64,000 bases of DNA from Devosia riboflavina (GCF_000743575.1 NZ_JQGC01000007.1:226741-290740), one strand, 5' to 3'; positions 16,588-26,067 are shown, numbered from the stretch's first letter. The notes: generated by a model not told the origin, from the sequence alone. Program-made: numbers and translations.

Positions 16588-17460
16588 ATGGCCACCAAAC
16601 AAACTCGCGCCTTGGCGCGCACCATGATGGCGCCGGCTGTCGTAGTGCTCTTCATCTGGATGATCGTGCCACTGGTCATGACCCTGTGGTTCTCGTTCCA
16701 GAACTATAGCCTCATCAATCCGATGATGACGGGCTTCGCCGGCTGGGCCAACTATGTCTATGTCATCGGTGACCCGAGCTTCACCCAGTCGCTGATCAAT
16801 ACCTTGCTGCTGGTTGGCGGTGTGCTTGTCATCACCATCGTCGGCGGCACCTTCCTCGCGCTGCTTCTCGATCAGCCGATCTGGGGGCAGGGGATCCTGC
16901 GTATCCTCGTCATCTCCCCCTTCTTCGTCATGCCGCCCGTTGCGGCGCTGATCTGGAAGAACGGCTTCATGCATCCGGGCTACGGCATGCTCGGGCACCT
17001 CTGGAAATTCTTCGGCCTGCAGCCGGTCGATTGGTTCAACCAATATCCGCTGTTTTCGGTCATCGTCATCGTCGCCTGGCAGTGGCTGCCTTTCGCGACA
17101 CTGATCCTGCTCACGGCTCTGCAGTCGCTCTCGGAAGAGCAGCGCGAAGCTGCTGAAATGGATGGCGCCAATGCGGTCAACCGCTTCCGCTACATCATCC
17201 TGCCGCACATGGCGCGGGCGATCACCATCGTCATCCTGATCCAGACGATCTTCCTCCTCGGCATCTTTGCCGAAATCCGTGTCACAACCGGCGGCGGCCC
17301 CGGCTATGCCTCGACCAATATCGCCTTCCTCGTTTTCCGCACCGGTATCCTCAGCAACGACATCGGCGCTGGTTCAGCGGGTGGTGTGGTGGCCGTCATC
17401 ATCGCCAATATCGTCGCCATCTTCCTGATGCGCGCCGTCGGCAAGAACCTCGACGCTTAG
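16588..17460 (+). CDS. polyol ABC transporter permease, SmoF/MtlF-like
   Basis: 290-residue inner-membrane permease from ATG 16588 (MATKQTRALARTMMAPAVVVLFIWMIVPLVMTLWFSFQNYSL). Six spans and the EAA loop (REAAEMDGANAVNRFRYIILPHMAR) place it in the MalF-type family. IRVTTGGGPGYASTN matches the SmoF/MtlF pattern. It is separated by 13 bp from the second permease. Confidence 0.92.
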   Translation: MATKQTRALARTMMAPAVVVLFIWMIVPLVMTLWFSFQNYSLINPMMTGFAGWANYVYVIGDPSFTQSLINTLLLVGGVLVITIVGGTFLALLLDQPIWGQGILRILVISPFFVMPPVAALIWKNGFMHPGYGMLGHLWKFFGLQPVDWFNQYPLFSVIVIVAWQWLPFATLILLTALQSLSEEQREAAEMDGANAVNRFRYIILPHMARAITIVILIQTIFLLGIFAEIRVTTGGGPGYASTNIAFLVFRTGILSNDIGAGSAGGVVAVIIANIVAIFLMRAVGKNLDA

Positions 17461-17473
17461 GGAGAACGGAACC

Positions 17474-18304
17474 ATGGCCCGCCGCGTCTCGACTTCCACC
17501 AAAGTTGGCTTCACCGTCCTCGCCTGGGCGGTGGCCCTGCTGATCTTCTCGCCGATCCTCTGGACCGTGCTGACCGCCTTCAAGACCGAGGCTGAAGCCA
17601 TCGCCGCCCAGCCGACCTTCTTCCCGCAGAATTTTACGCTCGAGAATTTCGGCGCCGTCCAGGATCGGTCGGACTATTTCAAGCACGCGATCAACTCGAT
17701 CATCGTGTCCTTTGGCTCCACTATTCTGGGCCTGATCATCGCCATCCCCGCCGCCTGGTCCATGGCGTTTGCGCCGTCGAAGCGCACCAAGGACATCCTG
17801 ATGTGGATGCTCTCCACCAAGATGATGCCGGCCGTCGGTGTCCTGATCCCGATCTACCTGATCTTCCGCGACCTGAGGCTGCTCGACACCGTGCATGGCC
17901 TGACGTTGATCATGACCCTGATCAACCTGCCGATCATCGTCTGGATGCTCTACACCTATTTCAAGGAAATCCCGGTCGATATCCTCGAAGCCGCCCGCAT
18001 GGATGGCGCCGAGCTTTGGAACGAAATCGTCCACGTTCTCGTGCCCATGGCCGTGCCTGGCATCGCCTCGACCCTCTTGCTCAACGTCATTCTCGCCTGG
18101 AACGAAGCCTTCTGGACGATCACGCTGACCTCGGGCCGCGCCGGTACCTTGACCGCCTTCATCTCATCCTTCTCGTCGCCGCAGGGCTTGTTCCTCGCAA
18201 AACTCTCCGCCGCCTCGCTCCTCGCCATTGCCCCGATCCTGCTGCTCGGCTGGTTTAGCCAGAAACAGCTTGTCCGCGGCCTGACGTTTGGCGCAGTGAA
18301 GTAA
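17474..18304 (+). CDS. polyol ABC transporter permease, SmoG/MtlG-like
   Basis: 276-residue inner-membrane permease (MalG type). Membrane spans begin at VGFTVLAWAVALLIFSPILWTVLTAFK; the EAA loop is LEAARMDGAELWNEIVHVLVPMAVPG. TLTSGRAGTLTAFISSFSSPQGLFLAKLSAASLLA matches polyol-type MtlG proteins. It partners the preceding permease and is followed after 12 bp by the ATPase. Confidence 0.92.
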   Translation: MARRVSTSTKVGFTVLAWAVALLIFSPILWTVLTAFKTEAEAIAAQPTFFPQNFTLENFGAVQDRSDYFKHAINSIIVSFGSTILGLIIAIPAAWSMAFAPSKRTKDILMWMLSTKMMPAVGVLIPIYLIFRDLRLLDTVHGLTLIMTLINLPIIVWMLYTYFKEIPVDILEAARMDGAELWNEIVHVLVPMAVPGIASTLLLNVILAWNEAFWTITLTSGRAGTLTAFISSFSSPQGLFLAKLSAASLLAIAPILLLGWFSQKQLVRGLTFGAVK

Positions 18305-18316
18305 AAGGACCAAAAA

Positions 18317-19315
18317 ATGGGTTCCATCACCCTCGAACACGTCAACAAGTCCTTCGGTGAAGTCGAGATCATTCCCGACATTTCGCTCGATATCCGCGAC
18401 GGCGAATTCGTCGTCTTCGTCGGCCCTTCTGGCTGCGGCAAGTCCACGCTGCTCCGCCTGATCGCCGGACTCGAAGACACGACTTCGGGCACAATTCTGC
18501 TCGATGGGCAGGACGTCACCGATGCGCCACCCGCCCGGCGCGGCCTCGCTATGGTCTTTCAATCCTACGCGCTCTACCCGCATATGAGCGTCAGGGACAA
18601 CATCGCCTTCCCGCTGAAAATGGCAAAACTCCCGCAGGACGTGATCGACCAGAAGGTCGACTATGCCGCGCGCACCCTGAACCTTGCCTCGTATCTCGAC
18701 CGTCGTCCGCGCGCCCTGTCCGGCGGCCAACGCCAGCGTGTCGCCATCGGCCGCGCTATCGTGCGCGAACCCAAGGCCTTCCTTTTCGACGAACCCTTGT
18801 CCAACCTCGATGCCGCTCTTCGCGTCAACATGCGTCTCGAAATCACCGAACTGCACCAGCAGCTCAAGACGACCATGATCTACGTGACCCACGACCAGGT
18901 CGAAGCCATGACCATGGCCGACCGCATCGTGGTGCTCAATGCCGGTAATGTCGAACAGTTTGGCTCGCCACTCGATCTCTACAAGAAGCCCGCCAACCGC
19001 TTCGTCGCCGGCTTCATCGGCTCGCCCAAGATGAACTTCGTCGATGGCCCCGAGGCCGCCAAACACAATGCCCATTCCATCGGCGTGCGCCCCGAGCACT
19101 TCAAGCTTTCGACCACCGAAGGCGCCTGGAAGGGCACGGTGGGCGTCGCCGAACAGCTCGGCTCCGACACCTTCCTCCACGTCCAGACCGATGGCCTCGG
19201 CCTCATGACGATCCGCACCGACGGCGATCAGACTTTTAGGCACGGCGACGTGGTCTGGCTTACGCCCGACCCCACCCGCATCTACAAGTTCGATGCTGCA
19301 GGCAAGGCGATCTGA
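18317..19315 (+). CDS. polyol ABC transporter ATP-binding protein, SmoK/MtlK-like
   Basis: 332-residue MalK-type ATPase: Walker [11 protein letters not shown]-loop [12 protein letters not shown], signature LSGGQRQRV, Walker [13 protein letters not shown] and H-loop [10 protein letters not shown]-terminal TOBE domain contains [11 protein letters not shown] and [18 protein letters not shown]. It is co-transcribed with the polyol permeases and powers them. Palindromic repeats fill the 175-bp gap to the next gene. Confidence 0.94.
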   Translation: MGSITLEHVNKSFGEVEIIPDISLDIRDGEFVVFVGPSGCGKSTLLRLIAGLEDTTSGTILLDGQDVTDAPPARRGLAMVFQSYALYPHMSVRDNIAFPLKMAKLPQDVIDQKVDYAARTLNLASYLDRRPRALSGGQRQRVAIGRAIVREPKAFLFDEPLSNLDAALRVNMRLEITELHQQLKTTMIYVTHDQVEAMTMADRIVVLNAGNVEQFGSPLDLYKKPANRFVAGFIGSPKMNFVDGPEAAKHNAHSIGVRPEHFKLSTTEGAWKGTVGVAEQLGSDTFLHVQTDGLGLMTIRTDGDQTFRHGDVVWLTPDPTRIYKFDAAGKAI

Positions 19316-19344
19316 TTATGCGCGACGCTGCCCCCTTCGTCGTC

Positions 19345-19475
19345 ATTACCGGGCTTGTCCCGGTAATCCATCTGGCGGCAAGTTGCGGTGCCGTTTCCCT
19401 TCCACCGGGTCATTCCCGCGAAAGCGGGAACCCCTGTTTTCCTTCAACGGAGGTTCCCGCTTTCGCGGGAATGAC
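19345..19475. repeat. REP-like palindromes (CCGGGCTTGTCCCGG; TTCCCGC-GCGGGAA)
   Basis: ATTACCGGG (19345-19353) pairs with CCCGGTAAT (19359-19367). GTCATTCCCGC... at 19409-19432 and ...GCGGGAATGAC at 19452-19475 are 24-bp perfect inverted arms, each itself a palindrome. The same elements recur at 31009-31026 and 47513-47639, so they are a dispersed family. Confidence 0.85.
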
Positions 19476-19490
19476 TCCGGGACTTAAGCC

Positions 19491-20966
19491 ATGACCACCA
19501 AGCTCTCCGCCGCCAATCTCGACGCCATCACATCCGCCGCGGTCCCACATTACCGCCGCGCCGATCTCACTCCGGGCATCGTCCATTTCGGCGTGGGCAA
19601 TTTTCATCGCGCGCATCAGGCCGTCTATCTCGACGCGCTGTTCAATCTGGGCGAGGGCCGCGACTGGGCCCTTATCGGTGCCGGCGTGCGCGAGACCGAC
19701 GAGGCCATGCGCCAGAAGCTCATGGGTCAGGATTTACTAACGACCGTGGTCGAGCAGGAGGCTGACTCGAGCTCTGCTCACGTCACCGGCGTGATGATCG
19801 ACTATCTAGAACCCGGCGATAGTGCAGCCATCATCGCCAAGCTCGCCGACCCGGCCATCCGCATCGTCTCACTGACGATCACCGAGGGCGGCTACTATAT
19901 CGACCCGGCGAGCCAGAAGTTCGATCCCAAGCATCCTGACATCGCCTATGACGCTAAGCATTTTGACGCGCCTAAAACTGCCTTCGGCCTCATCCTCGCC
20001 GGCCTCGTTGCGCGGAAAAACGCCGGCCTGCAGCCATTCACCGTCATGAGCTGCGACAACATTCCGGGCAATGGCCACGTCACTGAAAACGCCGTCGCCG
20101 GCCTCGCCGCCCTCATCGATCCCGCGCTCGCCGCCTGGGTGAAATCCTCGGTCGCTTTCCCGAATGGCATGGTCGATCGCATCACCCCCGCGACCTCCGA
20201 TCGCGAGAAGAAACTCCTCGCCGACAATTTTGGTATCGACGACGCCTGGCCGGTCTTCTGCGAAAACTTCAAGCAGTGGGTGCTCGAAGACAATTTCCCC
20301 GCCGGTCGTCCGGCCCTGGAAAAGGTCGGGGTGCAGTTCGTTAGCGATGTTGCGCCCTATGAGCATATGAAGATCCGTATCCTCAATGGCGGCCACGCGA
20401 CCATCGCCTATCCGGCCGGCTTGATGGATATCCACTTCGTCCATGAGGCGATGGAAAATCCGCTCGTCGCCGCATTCCTCAAAAAGGTCGAGACCGAAGA
20501 GATCATTCCGGTCGTGCCGCCGGTGCCCGATACCAACCTCAATGACTATCTCGCGCTCTGCGAAAAGCGCTTCGCCAATCCCAAGATCGGCGACACCATT
20601 CGGCGTCTGTGCCTCGATGGCTCCAATCGCCAACCGAAGTTTATCATTCCCTCGGCCTTGGATAGGGTCAACGCTAACAGTCTGCTAACCGGACTGGCAC
20701 TTGTGAGCGCCCTTTGGTGTCGCTATTGCTACGGCGCGACCGACAGCGGCGCGGTGATCGAACCGAATGATCCGAACTGGGATCGCCTCACGGCCCAATC
20801 GAAGAAAGCCAAGGAAAATCCGGCCGCCTGGCTCGAAATGAGCGACATTTACGGCGAGCTTGCCAGGGCCCCAACCTTCATCGCCGCCTTCACCAAGTCC
20901 TTGAATTCTCTGTGGACGCAGGGGACTAAGGCCACGCTCGAAGCTTATCTCGCTGATCGACTTTAG
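19491..20966 (+). CDS. mannitol dehydrogenase family polyol dehydrogenase
   Basis: 491-residue NAD-dependent long-chain polyol dehydrogenase. The N-terminal nucleotide-binding part contains GIVHFGVGNFHRAHQAVYLDAL. The C-terminal domain carries the signature KIRILNGGHATIAYPAGL, whose Lys is the catalytic base in this family. It oxidises a polyol such as D-mannitol, D-arabinitol or a related sugar alcohol to the ketose. Its neighbours, a polyol importer upstream and a D-ribulokinase-type enzyme downstream, suggest a pentitol-to-ribulose route in addition to hexitols (inference). Confidence 0.92.
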   Translation: MTTKLSAANLDAITSAAVPHYRRADLTPGIVHFGVGNFHRAHQAVYLDALFNLGEGRDWALIGAGVRETDEAMRQKLMGQDLLTTVVEQEADSSSAHVTGVMIDYLEPGDSAAIIAKLADPAIRIVSLTITEGGYYIDPASQKFDPKHPDIAYDAKHFDAPKTAFGLILAGLVARKNAGLQPFTVMSCDNIPGNGHVTENAVAGLAALIDPALAAWVKSSVAFPNGMVDRITPATSDREKKLLADNFGIDDAWPVFCENFKQWVLEDNFPAGRPALEKVGVQFVSDVAPYEHMKIRILNGGHATIAYPAGLMDIHFVHEAMENPLVAAFLKKVETEEIIPVVPPVPDTNLNDYLALCEKRFANPKIGDTIRRLCLDGSNRQPKFIIPSALDRVNANSLLTGLALVSALWCRYCYGATDSGAVIEPNDPNWDRLTAQSKKAKENPAAWLEMSDIYGELARAPTFIAAFTKSLNSLWTQGTKATLEAYLADRL

Positions 20967-20978
20967 CGAGATGGCTCG

Positions 20979-21006
20979 GGCGTGGCCCCTAGCTCATCGC
21001 CACGCC
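20979..21006 (+). terminator. weak hairpin between dehydrogenase and kinase genes
   Basis: GGCGTGG (20979-20985) pairs with CCACGCC (21000-21006); a second small stem GGTCCC-GCC-GGGACC follows at 21017-21031. No U-run is present, so processing or partial termination is more likely than a full stop. Confidence 0.35.
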
Positions 21007-21046
21007 TTCCGCTAAGGTCCCGCCGGGACCGAGAAGAGAGGGCGGC

Positions 21047-22633
21047 GTGTCGCAAAACCTCCTGGTGGGAGTGGATGTAGGAACCGGCAGTGCCCGGGCC
21101 GGCGTATTCACGCGTGATGGCAAACTATTGGGCCGCCACGAAAATCCGATCCTGATGCGGCGCACGGACGCCAACTTTGCTGAGCATGACAGCGAGGATA
21201 TTTGGTCCGCCGTCTGCCTCGCCGTCCGCGCCGCCATGGCCGAAGCCAATGCCGACCCCGCCGATGTCGTCGGCATCGGCTTCGACGCCACTTGTTCCCT
21301 CGTCGTCCGCGATGCCCAAGGCGCTCCCGTCACCGTCTCGAAAGACGGAGAAGATCGTTGGGATACAATAGTTTGGCTCGATCACCGGGCGCTCGAAGAG
21401 GCCGATGAATGCACCCGCACGGGCCATGAAGTGCTCCATTATGCCGGCGGCGTCATGTCCCCGGAAATGGAAGTGCCCAAGCTCATGTGGCTCAAGCGTA
21501 ATCTGCCCAAAAGTTGGGCCCGCGCTGGCCAGATGTTTGATCTTGCTGATTTTTTATCCTGGAAAGCCACTGGCTCGCTCGCGCGGTCGCAGTCGACCCT
21601 GACCTGCAAATGGACCTATCTCGGCCACCGCACCCCCGGCTGGCAGCGGGACTTTCTGGAACTGATCGGCCTCGGCGATCTAGTTGAAAAGGCTGCGCTT
21701 CCTGACGTAGCGAGCCCTGTCGGCGATGACCTAGGTCCGCTGACCGAAGCCGCCGCCGCCCAGCTCGGCCTCACCACCAATTGCCATGTCGGTGCGGGTC
21801 TCATCGACGCCCATGCCGGGGCGCTTGGTGTCCTCGGCGCTTTCGCGCCTCACGTCGACACAATCGACCGCCATCTAGCGCTGATTGCCGGAACATCGAG
21901 CTGTGTCATGGCTTTATCGGCAGAAGATCGCCCGACGACCGGCGTTTGGGGGCCGTATTTCGGCGCCGTATTGCCGGGAGTCTGGCTCAATGAGGGTGGT
22001 CAGTCGGCAACTGGGGCACTGCTCGATCATATCATCCGCTGGCATGGGGCGGGGGGTGAGCCGACGCGCGAGAGGCACCTGGCGATTTGTCGTCGGGTCA
22101 TGGAATTGCGCGAGGTTGAGGGACTCTCCCTCGCTAATCGCTTGCATGTATTGCCAGATTTCCATGGCAATCGGTCGCCGTTGGGCGATCCGTTTGCGCT
22201 CGGCGTGATTTCGGGGCTGACGCTCGACAGCGATTTCGACTCGCTCTGCCGTCTCTATTGGCGCACCTGCGTTTCGATTGCGCTGGGTGTTCGGCATATT
22301 CTTGAGACGCTGAACACGCGTGGTTATGCGATCGATACGCTCCACATCACCGGCGGGCACACGAAAAATCCTTTGCTGATAGAGCTTTACGCCGACGCCA
22401 CCGGCTGTACGGTGGTGGAGCCTTCGACGCCGGATGCGACCCTTTTGGGTATGGCCATGGTGGCGGCGAATGCGGCGGGAATCTATTCGAGCCTCGATCA
22501 AGCCTGCCTTGCCATGCAGCAGGGTGGCACGTCGCGGGCGCCGAATGCGGCGGCGCGGGGGCAGTTTGATCGGGATTATCGGATTTTCCTGGAAATGCTG
22601 AAGCAGCGGCAGGCCATCGACGCGATGGACTAA
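21047..22633 (+). CDS. FGGY-family carbohydrate kinase, D-ribulokinase type
   Basis: 528-residue sugar kinase with a GTG start at 21047 behind GAGAGGGCGG. The first FGGY domain begins LLVGVDVGTGSARAGVF. Residues 82-86 read TCSLV, the short signature described for D-ribulokinases; the long size also fits that group rather than xylulokinase. The C-terminal domain contains ITGGHTKNPLLIELYADATG. It would make D-ribulose 5-phosphate from the ketose produced by the dehydrogenase. The stop overlaps that of the convergent LacI gene by 4 bp. Confidence 0.88.
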   Translation: MSQNLLVGVDVGTGSARAGVFTRDGKLLGRHENPILMRRTDANFAEHDSEDIWSAVCLAVRAAMAEANADPADVVGIGFDATCSLVVRDAQGAPVTVSKDGEDRWDTIVWLDHRALEEADECTRTGHEVLHYAGGVMSPEMEVPKLMWLKRNLPKSWARAGQMFDLADFLSWKATGSLARSQSTLTCKWTYLGHRTPGWQRDFLELIGLGDLVEKAALPDVASPVGDDLGPLTEAAAAQLGLTTNCHVGAGLIDAHAGALGVLGAFAPHVDTIDRHLALIAGTSSCVMALSAEDRPTTGVWGPYFGAVLPGVWLNEGGQSATGALLDHIIRWHGAGGEPTRERHLAICRRVMELREVEGLSLANRLHVLPDFHGNRSPLGDPFALGVISGLTLDSDFDSLCRLYWRTCVSIALGVRHILETLNTRGYAIDTLHITGGHTKNPLLIELYADATGCTVVEPSTPDATLLGMAMVAANAAGIYSSLDQACLAMQQGGTSRAPNAAARGQFDRDYRIFLEMLKQRQAIDAMD

Positions 22634-23637
22634 ATCCGGCGGCAGGAGTTTCCCGGGACGAATTTCGGTGCAAGAACAAAGTCTTGCGGGGGCTCGCTAG
22701 CGGCATGGGGATCGGTGATCCGGTGCAGCAGGCGGCGAGCGATGATGTTGCCGAGCTGGAGTGTGTCCTGCACCACCATGGTGATGCGCGGGGTGATGAC
22801 GCTGCTCCATTGCACGTTATCGATCATGGCCAGAGAGATGTCATCCGGGCACGAAAACCCCAGCTCTTGCATGGCTTGGAGTGCCGCTAATGCTACCGCA
22901 TTGTTAGCACCGAGAATGGCCGTTGGCCGTTCTGGTTGAATGAGGAGACGCATGGCGGCTTCGTAGCCGGCAGAGCGGGTGAATTGGCCGTCCACGACGT
23001 AGTTGGGGTTCACCTCTACCCCGGCGCTAGCCATGGTTTCGACGAAGCCGCGATAGCGTTCGGACGCGGTGTGCATGTGCTGCGGACCGGCGATGAAGGC
23101 GATGCGGCGGTGGCCGAGTTGCAGGAGGTGTTCTGTGAGCATGGCGCCGGCGAGGAAGTTATCGGAGCCGACGAAGTCGCGCTCTATGCCGGCGACCTTC
23201 TGGTCGAAGCAGACCATCGGGACTTTGATGGACTCCACGAAATTCACATAGTCGGGGCCGAAGCTCGAGGGGGCGAGGGCGAGGCCGGCGATCTTGAGGC
23301 CGATCAGGTGCTCGATGAGGTCGCGTTCGCGATCGGTCTTGCCCGAGGAGTCGGTGATGAGAACGAAGTGCTCGTGTTCGAGCGCGTAGTTCTCGAGCTC
23401 GCGGCGGATGTCTCCGAAGAAGGGGTTACCTACATTGCCGACGACGAAGCCGATCATGCGGCTGCGGCCTCGGGCGAGGCTCTGGGCTAGTGGGTCGGCG
23501 ACATAGCCGACCGCGGTGGCGGCGGCGCGGATTTTCTCAAGCGTGCGGGGACTGACCCTTCCCGGACTGCTGAAGGCCAAAGAGACTGTCGAAACAGACA
23601 CTTCGGCGATTTTGGCGACATCTCTGATCGTTGCCAT
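22630..23637 (-). CDS. LacI-family transcriptional regulator
   Basis: 335 residues from ATG 23637 (MATIRDVAKIAEVSVSTVSLAFSSPGRVSPRT), ten codons inside a longer possible frame. The helix-turn-helix and hinge (IRAAATAVGYVADPLAQSLARGRS) are complete, followed by a periplasmic-binding-protein-like sensor domain (IGFVVGNVGNPFFGDI, VCFDQKVAGIERDFVGSDNF, ILGANNAVALAAL). It is divergent from the fucosidase operon; the 16-bp palindrome at 23809-23824 is its likely operator. Fucose or a fucoside as inducer is inferred from context. Confidence 0.92.
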   Translation of the reverse strand: MATIRDVAKIAEVSVSTVSLAFSSPGRVSPRTLEKIRAAATAVGYVADPLAQSLARGRSRMIGFVVGNVGNPFFGDIRRELENYALEHEHFVLITDSSGKTDRERDLIEHLIGLKIAGLALAPSSFGPDYVNFVESIKVPMVCFDQKVAGIERDFVGSDNFLAGAMLTEHLLQLGHRRIAFIAGPQHMHTASERYRGFVETMASAGVEVNPNYVVDGQFTRSAGYEAAMRLLIQPERPTAILGANNAVALAALQAMQELGFSCPDDISLAMIDNVQWSSVITPRITMVVQDTLQLGNIIARRLLHRITDPHAASEPPQDFVLAPKFVPGNSCRRI

Positions 23638-23775
23638 CGGCTTTTTCGAACCGCTTCTATGCCTCACACATTAGGCTGAGGCACGCTCCTCATTAACATT
23701 TCTCCAGCGATACCTAGCATTTGCTGCGTTTCGTGCAACGAGAATATTACTTCTGCGGGCCGGCATTTGCAGGGG

Positions 23776-23824
23776 TTGACATCTAGCCTGCATGATTCAA
23801 GGATAATGATCGAACCGGTTCGAT
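23776..23824 (+). promoter_or_regulatory. fucosidase operon promoter with LacI-type operator
   Basis: A consensus -35 TTGACA is at 23776-23781. The 16-bp perfect palindrome ATCGAACCGGTTCGAT at 23809-23824 overlaps the expected transcription start and has the central CG-type symmetry of LacI/GalR operators. The -10 box is not clear. Confidence 0.75.
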
Positions 23825-23845
23825 AAAGTCGGTAAGGAGGATGAA

Positions 23846-25168
23846 TTGGATAGCGCGCATACAATCAGCGGCAGTGCAGGCGTGGCGGATGGCAAAGCCT
23901 GGTTCCCACAAGACCGGTTTGGCATGTTCATTCACTTCGGGCTCTATGCCCTCGCTGCCCGCCATGAATGGGTGCAGCACCGTGAAGAGATTTCGCCCGA
24001 GAACTACCGGAAATATTTCGAGAATTTCGATCCGGATCTTTACGATCCCAAGGAATGGGCGCGCCGGGCGCGCGAGGCGGGGATGAAGTATGTGGTGCTG
24101 ACCGCAAAGCACCATGAAGGCTTCTGTCTCTGGGACAGCAAGTTCACCGACTACAAGGCGACCAATACGCCCTATGGCAAGGATCTGCTGACGGCCTATG
24201 TCGAAGCGTTCCGGGCCGAAGGGCTCAAGGTCGGCTTCTACTATTCGCTGATCGACTGGCACCATCCGCAGTTCCCGATAGATGGCATTCATCCGCTGCG
24301 CAATCACCCCGATGCGATCGAGATGAACAAGAGCCGCGATGTCCGGCACTATGCCGAATATATGCGCAACCAGGTGACGGAACTGCTGACCGGGTTTGGC
24401 GAGATTTCGGTGATCTGGTTCGATTTCTCCTACCCCAACCGCGAATATCGCGGCATGCCGGGCAAGGGGCGCAATGACTGGGAAAGTGAAGAGCTGATCG
24501 GTCTGGTGCGCAAGCTGCAGCCCAATATTATCGTCGGCGATCGTCTGGACCTGCCGACCGATGGCAATTTCCCCAAGGACCTGGCGACACCGGAGCAGTA
24601 CACGCCGCGCGTGGCGCCGACCATCAACGGCCAGCCGGTGCGCTGGGAAGTGTGCCACACGCTGTCCGGCTCCTGGGGCTATCACCGCGACGAGGGTACC
24701 TGGAAGGATGAGGGGCAGCTCATCAATATCCTCGTCGATACCGTGGCGCTGGGTGGCAACCTGCTGATGAATGTGGGGCCAACGGCTCGCGGAACGTTCG
24801 ACGCGCGTGCCAATAAGGCGCTGGCCACCTATGGCGAATGGATGGATGTCAATTCGCGCTCGATCTACGGCGCTGGCCCATCCGAGTTCAAGGCGCCGAA
24901 CGGCACCAAGTTCACCCAGAAGGGGAACCGCCTCTATCTGCACCTGCAGAACTGGCCGTTCCGCCACGTCCATATCGAAGGGCTGGGGCGCAAGGTGAAA
25001 TATGCGCAGTTCCTGCATGATGCGAGCGAGATCCACTGGCTCGATCCGGATGCCGAGGTCGACTCCAATATCGGCGTCGCCGTCGGCGATGGCATTCTCA
25101 CTCTGGAACTGCCTGTACTGAAGCCGGATGTGGTTTCGCCCGTCGTCGAATTGATCCTCAAGGATTGA
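23846..25168 (+). CDS. alpha-L-fucosidase, glycoside hydrolase family 29
   Basis: 440-residue GH29 enzyme releasing L-fucose from glycans. The TTG at 23846 is chosen because AAGGAGG (23834-23840) lies five bases upstream; a nearer ATG at 23841 is out of frame. Conserved segments are RFGMFIHFGLYA, YVVLTAKHHEGFCLWDS, GFYYSLIDWHHP, and VIWFDFS, whose D193 fits the family nucleophile. No signal peptide is seen, so it acts in the cytoplasm on imported fucosides. It is followed by a nucleotidyltransferase-like gene and a sugar importer. Confidence 0.93.
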   Translation: MDSAHTISGSAGVADGKAWFPQDRFGMFIHFGLYALAARHEWVQHREEISPENYRKYFENFDPDLYDPKEWARRAREAGMKYVVLTAKHHEGFCLWDSKFTDYKATNTPYGKDLLTAYVEAFRAEGLKVGFYYSLIDWHHPQFPIDGIHPLRNHPDAIEMNKSRDVRHYAEYMRNQVTELLTGFGEISVIWFDFSYPNREYRGMPGKGRNDWESEELIGLVRKLQPNIIVGDRLDLPTDGNFPKDLATPEQYTPRVAPTINGQPVRWEVCHTLSGSWGYHRDEGTWKDEGQLINILVDTVALGGNLLMNVGPTARGTFDARANKALATYGEWMDVNSRSIYGAGPSEFKAPNGTKFTQKGNRLYLHLQNWPFRHVHIEGLGRKVKYAQFLHDASEIHWLDPDAEVDSNIGVAVGDGILTLELPVLKPDVVSPVVELILKD

Positions 25169-25200
25169 GCGGGGTTCAGACCAGAAGACCGGCTAGCACC

Positions 25201-25986
25201 ATGAACCAGGAAGCCGAGCTCATTGCAGCGATGGCACCGCTCATTGCGGACTTGGCCGAGAACGGCAGGGGCGCAGTCGCCCTTGCCGGATCACGCGGCA
25301 AGGGTCGTGCGGATGCGCAGTCGGACTATGACTTCCGCGTCTATGCCGATGCCTATCGCGGGCCGGATATCGAAAGCACGCCGCAGTGGCGCCGGTTTGA
25401 AGAAACCATGCGCCATTGGGAAGAGAAGGGCTTTCGCATGGATGGGGTCTGGATGCGCTCCTATGCGGGGGTGCATCGCGACCTTGCCGCCTGGATTGAC
25501 GGCGCGCCGGTCGACAAGAGCTTTGAGTGGACCATCTGGGGCTACCACCTGCCGACCGATCTTGCCAACCAGCAGATCGTTGCCGATCCCGACGGCGTGC
25601 TGGCCGGCTGGAAGGCGCAGTTGGTCTGCTATCCCGAGGCGTTGCGAGCGGCCGTACTGCGCCAATATCGCGAAATCCTCGCCTATTGGGCGCAGGACTA
25701 TCACTACGAAAGCAAGGTGGAACGGCGGGACCTGGTGTTCCTCGTGGGGCTCAGCGGCAAGCTTGCCAATGCGATCCTGCAAGTCGTCTTCGCCTTTAAC
25801 CGCGTCTACTACCCCGGCGACGGCTGGAACCTGCCTATGGCGGCAGAGCTCAAGCAACTGCCGCCGGACTTTATCCCGCGCATGACACAGATGCTTGAGC
25901 CGGGCGGCGATGCCGATGCCTGGCGGCGGCAGCGCGCCGAATTCATCGCCATGGTTCAGGACCTGGAGGTGCTAATCGCGGCTTGA
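25201..25986 (+). CDS. nucleotidyltransferase-fold protein (DUF4037-like)
   Basis: 261 residues from ATG 25201; a TTG in frame at 25165 is possible. The motif GSRGKGRADAQSDYDF near residues 30-45 is the GSx...DxD active-site pattern of the Pol-beta/minimal nucleotidyltransferase fold. The rest is helical (FNRVYYPGDGWNLPMAAELKQLP) and resembles DUF4037. It sits between the fucosidase and its importer, so it belongs to that operon. Aminoglycoside-type nucleotidyltransfer and nucleotide addition to a sugar are both conceivable; no substrate is known. Confidence 0.75.
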   Translation: MNQEAELIAAMAPLIADLAENGRGAVALAGSRGKGRADAQSDYDFRVYADAYRGPDIESTPQWRRFEETMRHWEEKGFRMDGVWMRSYAGVHRDLAAWIDGAPVDKSFEWTIWGYHLPTDLANQQIVADPDGVLAGWKAQLVCYPEALRAAVLRQYREILAYWAQDYHYESKVERRDLVFLVGLSGKLANAILQVVFAFNRVYYPGDGWNLPMAAELKQLPPDFIPRMTQMLEPGGDADAWRRQRAEFIAMVQDLEVLIAA

Positions 25987-26067
25987 AAGGGCCGTCAGCC
26001 GGAGCCCCAAGAACTCCGGAACGACCGAACTTACCCATCAACCTGTAGTTACTGAGGAGAGACTACC

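Noticed and set aside
23783..25036. Antisense open frame (417 codons) opposite the fucosidase
   Set aside because: High GC gives long shadow frames; the GH29 motifs are all on the plus strand.
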